A model generated the notes under the pieces. It made no database searches and was not told where the DNA came from. It saw nothing but the letters and a program-made list of their open reading frames with translations. From Anaerolineales bacterium UBA6055 (GTDB taxonomy: Bacteria; Chloroflexota; Anaerolineae; Aggregatilineales; Phototrophicaceae): a stretch of 64,000 nucleotides of DNA. The stretch is from positions 124,001 through 188,000 of the forward strand of contig DIYL01000062.1 of NCBI GenBank assembly GCA_002428985.1. The letters are read 5' to 3'. How positions within the stretch are numbered: position 1 is the first letter of the stretch; each line of letters opens with the position of its first letter. The position numbers were made by a program, and so were the translations under genes. Positions 54,728 through 61,687 of this stretch are shown here, piece by piece.

Positions 54728-56533
54728 TTATACTTTTTGTAGGTCTACTTCGGATATGTCCGCAGGTTCCAACGGTAATGTCACAGTGAATTGACTTCCT
54801 TCGTCAACAGTGCTGTTGACACGAATATTCCCACCCATAGATAACGCCAATTTACGCACAATTGCCAGTCCTAGCCCTGTGCCTCCATATTGGCGGGTTG
54901 AACCATTATCAACTTGACGGAATTCATCAAAAATTGTTTCTTGTTTATGCGACGGGATGCCGATTCCTGTATCAATTACAGTGACTGTCCATGTACTTTT
55001 ACTTGCTTGACGGACAACTAGTTTGACTTGACCCTCACGGGTGAATTTAATTGCATTCGATAGTAAGTTGATCACAATTTGACGTAAACGTCCGGGGTCT
55101 CCTATCAGATGTGACGGCATATTGTCGTTAATATCACAGACGAAGTTTAACCCCTTCTCATCCGCTAACACTATATTCTGACGGACTATTTCATCAACCC
55201 ACGGTTGCAGGGCGAAGGATTCTCGAATGAAATCCATACGACCAGCTTCAATTTTTGAAATGTCTAATATGTCATTGATCAGTTGCAGTAAGTGCTTAGC
55301 ATTGGAAAAAACACGTTCTTGATATTGTTGTTGCGTAGGGTTTAATTCTCCTGTGATGCCAGCAAGTTGTAACTCTGTATAGCCGATGATTGCGTTGAGT
55401 GGTGTTCTCAACTCATGCGACATTGTTGCTAAGAATTGGCTTTTGAGACGTGTCGCTTCTCGTGCTTTTTGATTTGCAATTTCAAGATCTTGGTTAGCTT
55501 CTTGAAGGGACGTGAAATCGGTTAATGAAACAATATAACCACTGACTTCGTTTTGCCGATTACGTATTTTTGTGACACGTAACTTATAATGACGTGTTTT
55601 GTTTGCTTGAGTTATTTGGATATTTTTTTCTAGTGAGTCTTTTCCAATTAACTCGTGCATCAATTTGTCTTGATTTGATAATATGTGTGGAATTGATTGT
55701 CCGATTACAGCTTCTAGCGGGCGGTTTAAGATAGCTAATGCACTTTGGTTGGCATCAACAACTTGCTGATTTACGTTTAGAACAAGGATGGCGTTATCCA
55801 TGTTATCTACTATGACATCTCGTGCGATCGGAATGATGTCCATTAGCCGAAAGCGGTACATACTCCACCCTGTTGTTAAACCCGTTACAACAAATGCGAA
55901 AGGAGTAATATCAACAAAATCCGGTAATGGGCTTATTCTTAGTAGAAAAACAATATTAGCAATCCATGGTGTGAATGCCCCGACTAGGAGTAATGTCATC
56001 TGACCACGATACAGCTGTGGAGATCTAAACATAGCGCGTATTAGGACTATACAACCAATTAAAATCAAAACATATGAATAAATTGCATGAATCCAGAAAA
56101 GAATTCCTGGTGATGATGATGCTATGATTAATCCACCAACTTCAACAAAATCAACCTCTGTGAAGAATAATTCGTGTAATGGATTGGTAAGTATTGCTAG
56201 TTGAACTAAGATCGGTTCAATTGAGAATAAGAGAAATTTACGCTTGGTTAACCATGCTTTTTTACCTGTATACGCTAGACAAAAAAGCATCCATGTTAGA
56301 GCAACAACGGTGACTCCTATGTATGTAATCTGCCAAAAAAGTATTTTGAGTGTTGGGTCTGTAACCAATAGTCTAGATGACATACCAAATGTCCAGATCA
56401 CCAAACCCACTAACATCACGACAAATTCCACAACACCCTGACCCGGTCGCTTAGACCAGATTTGGAACGCCAACCAAATCGAAATTAGCATGGATATTAT
56501 AGGAAATAGGGCATAGGGTGTAATTTGTAGCAT
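54728..56533 (-). CDS. Sensor histidine kinase with 7TM N-terminus and PAS domain
   Basis: 601 residues. Seven hydrophobic helices (1-225) match the membrane domain common in kinases that sense through the membrane (N-term_7TM type). They are followed by a PAS domain (~235-345, with ILVLNVNQQVVDANQSALAI), a short coiled segment, and the dimerisation/phosphorylation domain with FLATMSHELRTPLNAIIGYT (H373). The ATPase domain shows NLLSNAIKFT (N box), VIDTGIGIPS (G1) and YGGTGLGLAIVRKL (G2). It heads an operon with two lone receivers, giving a kinase/receiver/receiver relay. The signal sensed is not known. Confidence 0.94.
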   Translation of the reverse strand: MLQITPYALFPIISMLISIWLAFQIWSKRPGQGVVEFVVMLVGLVIWTFGMSSRLLVTDPTLKILFWQITYIGVTVVALTWMLFCLAYTGKKAWLTKRKFLLFSIEPILVQLAILTNPLHELFFTEVDFVEVGGLIIASSSPGILFWIHAIYSYVLILIGCIVLIRAMFRSPQLYRGQMTLLLVGAFTPWIANIVFLLRISPLPDFVDITPFAFVVTGLTTGWSMYRFRLMDIIPIARDVIVDNMDNAILVLNVNQQVVDANQSALAILNRPLEAVIGQSIPHILSNQDKLMHELIGKDSLEKNIQITQANKTRHYKLRVTKIRNRQNEVSGYIVSLTDFTSLQEANQDLEIANQKAREATRLKSQFLATMSHELRTPLNAIIGYTELQLAGITGELNPTQQQYQERVFSNAKHLLQLINDILDISKIEAGRMDFIRESFALQPWVDEIVRQNIVLADEKGLNFVCDINDNMPSHLIGDPGRLRQIVINLLSNAIKFTREGQVKLVVRQASKSTWTVTVIDTGIGIPSHKQETIFDEFRQVDNGSTRQYGGTGLGLAIVRKLALSMGGNIRVNSTVDEGSQFTVTLPLEPADISEVDLQKV

Positions 56534-56829
56534 GATTCCATCATATCGTTGTAAGACTACGTAATTTTAGTATACCCGATATTGATGGGCTAAAGAATTG
56601 ACATGTGACCAGTAATCTACCTAGCCACCTGACCAGTCTTTGAAATCCTATTTATGTTCAGTTGTTCTCATTGCATAGACATGTGCAAAAAATGCTTTAT
56701 AGAAAGGCATAAAAATTAAATTAGCTACTGTTAAATTTAATGATTAGGTCAGCTTATTAGGCAGGGGATATTATCACTCTACCCGTTTGATACCTTTACT
56801 TGGTTTACTCCAATTCGTAGTGGTTTGTT

Positions 56830-57062
56830 CTGTGAGGTAAGGCGATGTGCCAAGTAAAACAAGCCGGTTTGCCATCTCACCCCTGAGGACACACCAGCTA
56901 GTTGGGGAATATATTCAATGTAGTAAATCGCGCAATTTCTGTATATGCTCCGACACATCAGTACATAGAACTATACCCACACACCCTTGTGGGCTATACT
57001 GATTATCAGAACAATCTGTTCTCGAACAGGTTCTAACCTAAGGCGGTTCACTAGACCGCCTT
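56830..57062 (+). ncRNA. Candidate structured RNA
   Basis: Helices that can be read directly: GTGAG (56832-56836) with CTCAC (56876-56880), enclosing GGC (56841-56843) with GCC (56871-56873); CCCC (56880-56883) with GGGG (56903-56906), an alternative to the first helix; ATCAGTA (56957-56963) with TACTGAT (56997-57003), capped by CCCACA (56976-56981) with TGTGGG (56988-56993); and the final hairpin at 57040-57062. The CCCCTGAG word recalls part of 6S RNA, but I cannot fold a full 6S outline. The plus strand is preferred because the last hairpin would end the transcript. Confidence 0.3.
57040..57062 (+). terminator. Terminator-like hairpin
   Basis: AAGGCGGT (57040-57047) pairs perfectly with ACCGCCTT (57055-57062), with loop TCACTAG. 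It is followed by CTCTTAAAG, a weak U-tract. No gene ends just upstream, which is what suggests a non-coding transcript. Confidence 0.55.
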
Positions 57063-57143
57063 CTCTTAAAGATTAGGTTGATGCTAATATATCTTATTTT
57101 CATCATTGACGCAAGCAAATTATGAAAACTGGAATATATCTCC

Positions 57144-58901
57144 ATGTCCTATTTCATGTATTCAAAAATCTTGATGATAATGCTTACCTTCAGTGTTTCG
57201 TATTCTAGTTACACGCAGTCTGAATTAGCCCAACCAACACAGCAAGAATTTTTGAATGCTCTCGAAAATATTGAGATTAATACATTTAATTCGTTTAAGT
57301 TAGTCGATTTAGCTGAAACTGAATGGATGTATCGTTACGGAGCATCAGCTACATTTCAAGAATTATCAACAGGATTTGATAACTTCAAACACTATACACA
57401 TTTTATACCGGGTGGCCCCGGTGCTGTTGGTCCGGTTGCCAATTATAATTTATGGATGGAGTTGATGTTAGAACGCTGGCTATCTGAGACTCGCACACAA
57501 TTACAAGACGACATGTCTCTGACATTTGATGAATTTACACTTGTAGTTAATATTGATGATTTTGATTCTGACGATGAATTAGAGGTCTTTTTGGAAGTCA
57601 CACATGGTGTAGATCCTGTCAATTATCATAATTATATGACAGCAGTCCCGACTCTTACAGGATATGATATTGAGCCTGCGCCAATCTCATTCTTTAGTAA
57701 ACGATTTACAGGAGATGGAGCACATCGTAGCCAAAAAGGAATCCTTGAAAAAACTGACTACAATCGCGATGGAAATATAGATTGGTTATTTGGTTATTTC
57801 CCTGCAATAACAGGGCGGGATGGAACTTCGGAAATGATGCCTAATAACAGTGTTGCTGCTGTCTATTGGCATGATGATCACCTCAAACGATTATTTCATG
57901 TGGATGACATAGGCGTATTAAAAAATATAGATGGTGATGATGCTCTTGAAATTGTGTCAAACGCAGGTTCGCGTTTCGATAATTGGAACTGTGGATACTC
58001 AGCATATAACGTGACTGATTGGGATGGGCAACAATATGTAAGGCTTCCTACTCAATATAAAGCAACCGATTGCACTGCGCATGATGCAGAAGTTGCTATG
58101 ATGAATGGCGATTTTGAAAATGCGATTAAATTATATAATAAATACTTATTATATAATGCAGAAAATTACGATCGCGAAACTAATTGTCAACAATCTTGCT
58201 ATTATCGCTCCCAAAATGAACTTATATTTGAGTATTTCTATGTGCGACGTATACTTGCGCATGCGCTACTAGGGCATCAAGATGCTGTAGCTGAACAGTT
58301 ATCAAATATCCCCTATCAATTGAAGACTTTTCAAACTAATGATGCTAATGGATTTCAAGTAGCAAGTGGTTTAGCAAGTATGATGTGGCAATCAGCAGCA
58401 ACTGATCCAGAAGAATTATGTTACATTGCATATGAAAATGCTGAGTATCTTGAAGATCCATATACAGGTTTTTTTGTAGGACGGGTGTTTGAACCAAATG
58501 CATACCAGACCGATGTTTTGCGAGCAATTCACTCTGATGATTTTGCTTACAAAGCAGGATGTGATATTCGTTACTTTACGGATGATTTCATTCCTGAATC
58601 GACAGAATATCTTAAACTGACGATTCCCGAACCAAGAGAACATTTACCATCGCAAGCTGAAAGTCAATTATATGTTGAGAGACTTTTTCTTGACATGGAT
58701 TACAATACCGTTCTACAGGTTGCCCAAAATGCTGAGACTGTTGATTTTATTGAAACTGCACATTGGCTTTATTGGGAAGCACTTGCTTATGAAGCACTTG
58801 GCCAAACAACGATAGCCAATGACATTTATCAAAATATCGTAAATGATTATTCTGAAACTCCATATGCTATTATGGCAGGATTGCACTATGGGATAGACTA
58901 A
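57144..58901 (+). CDS. Secreted hypothetical protein with TPR-like C-terminus
   Basis: 585 residues. An N-terminal signal sequence (ILMIMLTFSVSYSS core, cleavage near residue 28) is followed by a large extracytoplasmic region. In the middle, aspartate-rich stretches such as DDFDSDDELEVFLEV, TDYNRDGNIDWLFGY and KNIDGDDALEIVSNA look like Ca2+-binding FG-GAP/EF-hand-like loops. The C-terminal part (~310-585) contains TPR-like helix pairs (DAEVAMMNGDFENAIKLYNK; WEALAYEALGQTTIANDIYQ). Several cysteines are present. No family name is assignable. It may be a periplasm-like or surface scaffold. Monocistronic, convergent with rtcB. Confidence 0.82.
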   Translation: MSYFMYSKILMIMLTFSVSYSSYTQSELAQPTQQEFLNALENIEINTFNSFKLVDLAETEWMYRYGASATFQELSTGFDNFKHYTHFIPGGPGAVGPVANYNLWMELMLERWLSETRTQLQDDMSLTFDEFTLVVNIDDFDSDDELEVFLEVTHGVDPVNYHNYMTAVPTLTGYDIEPAPISFFSKRFTGDGAHRSQKGILEKTDYNRDGNIDWLFGYFPAITGRDGTSEMMPNNSVAAVYWHDDHLKRLFHVDDIGVLKNIDGDDALEIVSNAGSRFDNWNCGYSAYNVTDWDGQQYVRLPTQYKATDCTAHDAEVAMMNGDFENAIKLYNKYLLYNAENYDRETNCQQSCYYRSQNELIFEYFYVRRILAHALLGHQDAVAEQLSNIPYQLKTFQTNDANGFQVASGLASMMWQSAATDPEELCYIAYENAEYLEDPYTGFFVGRVFEPNAYQTDVLRAIHSDDFAYKAGCDIRYFTDDFIPESTEYLKLTIPEPREHLPSQAESQLYVERLFLDMDYNTVLQVAQNAETVDFIETAHWLYWEALAYEALGQTTIANDIYQNIVNDYSETPYAIMAGLHYGID

Positions 58902-58971
58902 TGGCTACAATATGAAGACTACAGTTCAGCCCTCATTATGCTCTACATCTAATTTTGAACTATCAGACTGT

Positions 58972-60306
58972 TTAATCATCTGCCATACGAACAATGCGGG
59001 GCATAAATTCGCCGACGATGTCTACTAAATCTTGTTGTGCTTCCATCACATCATGAATTGATTTATATGCCTGTGGGGCCTCGTCCAGCCCACCACCAAT
59101 CAACTCGATGTTGTTGGTTTTTAGATATGCTAATTGTTCAGAACGAGTGAAAGCCTTTTTAGCGGCCGTACGACTCATCTTACGTCCGGCACCATGTGAT
59201 GCACTATTCAGGCTATCAGGATTACCTTTGCCTTGTACCACAAATCCCGGATCACCCATACTACCGGGAATAATCCCCAAAACGCCATCGCCTGCTGGAG
59301 TTGCTCCCTTACGATGGACGATCAATTCTTTGCCGTCTACCATCTCTTTCCATGCGAAGTTATGATGATTTTCGACTGTTCCTAGCACAGTAAATCCAGT
59401 TGCATCAGTAATGCGTTGATGGATAACTTCGTGGTTGGCTGCTGCAAATTTACCTGCGAGATTCATTGCCACCCAGTATTCTTGACCGGTTTCACTATTC
59501 ATATCCAACCATGCAAGATGCTTAACATCCTTTGGCATATGTGGATGGAATGACATCGCTAGTTTACTATAAGTATTGGCGATCTTATAGCCAATACCAC
59601 GCGATCCACTATGAGATAGTAATGCTAGATATGTACCTGCTTCGGTGATGCCTAATGTTGAATTGGGTGCATCTATTTTGAATGTTCCCCATTCAACAAA
59701 GTGGTTTCCACCACCACTTGATCCCAATTGTTGAACCGCTTTTGCTTTTAGACCTTGCAAAAGCTTGGTTGCATCCCAATCTGGATCGTCTAACACTGCA
59801 TGCTCTGAGCGGTCATCATCCTCGAATTGTGCACCCATCCCAAAGCGTGTCTGATTGGTTAAGGTGTGTTTTAGTAAATCGTTATGGGTTTCAATGACTT
59901 GCTCATCAACTCCAAAAATCGTAATACGCATTCGGCAAGCAATATCAACCCCAACAGCATAAGGAATCACAGCCCCTTCTGTCGCTAGAACCCCACCGAT
60001 TGGTAAACCATATCCTAAGTGGGCATCAGGCATTAATGCACCTTTACGAGAGATGGATAGTGTTGCGGCTGATCTCATCTGTGAGACAGTTGCTTTGTCG
60101 ATGTCATCACGCCCCCAAATTTGATAGGGGACAGGTGCTTGTGTTGGTGATGGCAAGCTAAACTCTGCAACAAAACTTAAAGCACTCTCTATTCCCTGTG
60201 TTTTGAGGATAGACCAAGCTTCTCGCTTAATCCGTTTGGGAACATAGTTATCAGCTAGTGCTTGTTGAAGTTTTTGCGCGTCTTGTGCTTGGATGTCTGC
60301 CATCAT
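58972..60306 (-). CDS. rtcB: RtcB-family RNA ligase
   Basis: 444 residues. RtcB joins RNA 3'-phosphate or 2',3'-cyclic phosphate ends to 5'-OH ends using GTP and Mn2+. The family's metal and GMP-binding motifs are present: PDAHLGYGLPIGGVLA, VGVDIACRMRITIFG, SSGGGNHFVEWG, LLSHSGSRGIGYKIAN, NHHNFAW, HRKGATPA, and the guanylated histidine in SASHGAGRKMSR. No RtcA, archease or RtcR-like regulator is adjacent, so it may work as a stand-alone repair ligase. The AAGAAAGG ribosome site precedes a double ATG. Confidence 0.93.
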   Translation of the reverse strand: MMADIQAQDAQKLQQALADNYVPKRIKREAWSILKTQGIESALSFVAEFSLPSPTQAPVPYQIWGRDDIDKATVSQMRSAATLSISRKGALMPDAHLGYGLPIGGVLATEGAVIPYAVGVDIACRMRITIFGVDEQVIETHNDLLKHTLTNQTRFGMGAQFEDDDRSEHAVLDDPDWDATKLLQGLKAKAVQQLGSSGGGNHFVEWGTFKIDAPNSTLGITEAGTYLALLSHSGSRGIGYKIANTYSKLAMSFHPHMPKDVKHLAWLDMNSETGQEYWVAMNLAGKFAAANHEVIHQRITDATGFTVLGTVENHHNFAWKEMVDGKELIVHRKGATPAGDGVLGIIPGSMGDPGFVVQGKGNPDSLNSASHGAGRKMSRTAAKKAFTRSEQLAYLKTNNIELIGGGLDEAPQAYKSIHDVMEAQQDLVDIVGEFMPRIVRMADD

Positions 60307-60335
60307 TGCCCTTTCTTGCTAGTATGTTTTATTTC

Positions 60336-60400
60336 ACTATAAAATGATCTATAGATACCATATCATTTTAGTGTTTATGTGTCAATAAGGGTCAATAAGG
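60336..60400. repeat. Hairpin and 10-bp tandem repeat in the rtcB/cytochrome divergent region
   Basis: CACTAtaAAATGAT (60336-60349) can pair with ATCATTTTAGTG (60361-60372 region) through 12 base pairs with a two-base bulge. Just to the right, GTCAATAAGG is repeated exactly twice head to tail (60381-60390 and 60391-60400). Both could be regulatory for either divergent gene. Confidence 0.35.
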
Positions 60401-60487
60401 GTTTATTTGTTCTGATAAATCAACTCTACAGAATTTTTAATTGTTCCAAGTATTATTGAATATATTTATTGATAGTCTGGATAATTG

Positions 60488-61006
60488 ATGAAATTAGTTT
60501 ACTTGTTTTGCATCACAATACTGCTGGTGAGTGCTTGCCAATCACAGCCTGATTTACTTAATTTGTCGGATACCGTCAAACCAGAAGCAGTCCCGACAAT
60601 CGATCCCTCTAATGACGTGTTGTATGCTGCTCAACAAAATTACAATAAGTACTGTGCTCACTGTCACGGGTGGGCTGGTGACGGGCAACCACAGGTAACA
60701 ATCGAAAATGCCGAAAAATTGGGGTACCATACCGTGCCAAGACATGATGAATATGGTCATACATGGCAACATCCCGACCAAATACTATTTGAAGTCGTCA
60801 AATATGGTATCCAAAATCCAACCAATTTGTATCCAATGTCACCTTATGAAGAAAATTTGAGCGACGAAGAAATTTTCGGTGTTGTAGATTACATTAAAGG
60901 TTGGTGGACAGATGACCAGCGGAGACATCAAGCAAACTTAACAACACAATTTGAAGAGAATAATCCCTTTTGGGCAGATGAAAATCTTGATGAGGACCGT
61001 TCATGA
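60488..61006 (+). CDS. Lipoprotein cytochrome c (mono-haem)
   Basis: 172 residues from the ATG at 60488; an in-frame TTG one codon earlier is not preferred. A lipoprotein signal peptide ends in LLVSAC (lipid-modified cysteine 17), so the protein is tethered to the outer face of the cytoplasmic membrane. A single covalent haem site CAHCH lies in YNKYCAHCHGWAGDG near residue 57, with a likely axial methionine in YPMSPYEENLSDEEIFGVVD near 118. This is a class I cytochrome c, similar to small Cyt_CBB3-type domains. It is the first gene of an operon. Its TGA stop (61004-61006) overlaps the start of the next gene (ATGA), so the two are translationally coupled. Confidence 0.88.
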   Translation: MKLVYLFCITILLVSACQSQPDLLNLSDTVKPEAVPTIDPSNDVLYAAQQNYNKYCAHCHGWAGDGQPQVTIENAEKLGYHTVPRHDEYGHTWQHPDQILFEVVKYGIQNPTNLYPMSPYEENLSDEEIFGVVDYIKGWWTDDQRRHQANLTTQFEENNPFWADENLDEDRS

Positions 61007-61386
61007 CTTATATTATGCGTTATATTCTTGTGCTGGTGGGTCTGACAATTTTTGGGTGTACGACCGCACAAACGCCTACGGATATCAATCTACCGCTATC
61101 AGAAACTCAACCCACGTTTCTGTTGTTTTACACAGATAATTGACCACCTTGACAAGTTATGCGTCCCATCGTGGATGGGCTACAAGAGACATACAGTAAT
61201 CAGATGACATTTGAATATCTGGATGCAGAAGATAATGGGGTAGGGCAAGCTATATTTGAGATACTAAGTTTACCCGGACATCCAAGTTATGTTATTTTTC
61301 AACCAGATGGCGAAGAACTGTTCCGTTCGTTCGGTATTGTGGATGATGCTATACTCATAGATGAAATCGAAGCCGTTATCGAATAG
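61003..61386 (+). CDS. Selenocysteine-containing thioredoxin-fold lipoprotein with a U-P-P-U active site
   Basis: 127 residues read through two in-frame UGA codons (61141-61143 and 61150-61152). The ATG at 61003 overlaps the cytochrome stop. A lipoprotein-like signal (YILVLVGLTIFGC, Cys19) precedes the thioredoxin fold: beta strand TFLLFYTDN, then U47-P48-P49-U50, then QVMRPIVDGLQETY; the matching thioredoxin text is W-C-P-P-C-x-x-M-x-P-I. The cis-proline loop follows (GHPSYVIF, P94), then the final beta hairpin and helix. Both UGAs fall exactly on the redox cysteine positions, the frame is open and typical on both sides, and a SECIS-like hairpin lies 18 bases after the second UGA. Elsewhere in the window TGA ends genes normally, so this is local recoding. 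Alternatives: two nonsense mutations in a decaying gene, or sequencing errors; both are unlikely to hit precisely these two codons. Confidence 0.85.
61163..61180 (+). promoter_or_regulatory. Bacterial SECIS-like hairpin
   Basis: CCCATC (61165-61170) pairs perfectly with GATGGG (61174-61179); the apical loop is GTG, starting with the G required in bacterial SECIS elements. Below the stem, G163 can pair with C180, leaving T164 bulged, as the bulged U of the E. coli fdhF element. The loop is 18 bases after the second UGA and 27 after the first, within the distances known for SelB-dependent insertion. Confidence 0.7.
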
Positions 61387-61394
61387 AGCTTGCT

Positions 61395-61676
61395 ATGTTC
61401 CGACTACTGCAAATTATAGATGTCCTACTATTCTTCCCAATTTTAGCATTAGGGCTGATGTCCGGATTGAGTGGAGGTGGGTTGACACCTGCATTCCAAC
61501 AAATTGGAACGATGATGATGTGGCTCGCACCTGCGTCTGTTGTATGTGCAATTATCGCTGAGGTATTATGGCGGATGAACCAGCAACCACTGGCTTACAG
61601 TGTACTGGTTCTGCCGATTATTATCTGGATTGGATTGATTATTGCGCTACAGGTGACAACCGGATTTTTCTTCTAG
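61395..61676 (+). CDS. Small integral membrane protein
   Basis: 93 residues with three hydrophobic helices: IIDVLLFFPILALGLMSGLS, MMMWLAPASVVCAIIAEVL and AYSVLVLPIIIWIGLIIALQ. No known family and no obvious cofactor ligands. It lies eight bases after the selenoprotein gene and so completes an operon with cytochrome c and the U-x-x-U protein. A role as membrane partner in a short electron-transfer or thiol/selenol relay is possible but unproved. Confidence 0.72.
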   Translation: MFRLLQIIDVLLFFPILALGLMSGLSGGGLTPAFQQIGTMMMWLAPASVVCAIIAEVLWRMNQQPLAYSVLVLPIIIWIGLIIALQVTTGFFF

Positions 61677-61687
61677 ATGCGCAAAAT

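Larger units (their letters stand above)
56534..57143. other. 610-bp intergenic region with helical RNA potential
   Basis: Separates the kinase operon (leftward) from the secreted protein gene (rightward). The left part is plain AT-rich sequence; the right part (about 56830-57062) contains several nested inverted repeats ending in a terminator-like hairpin, listed separately. No open frame of credible length was found on either strand. Confidence 0.5.

Noticed and set aside
56880..56906. 6S RNA identity for the structured region
   Set aside because: Only a short CCCCTGAG word is shared; the long outer helix and central bubble could not be drawn.
61159..61386. A 75-residue open frame starting at ATG 61159
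   Set aside because: It begins after the active site and would encode a thioredoxin fold without its first strand and redox motif. It is the downstream part of the UGA-containing gene that starts at 61003.
61003..61386. Genome-wide reassignment of UGA as the reason for the two in-frame TGAs
   Set aside because: TGA ends several normal genes in this window (10783, 30773, 61006), so only local recoding fits.
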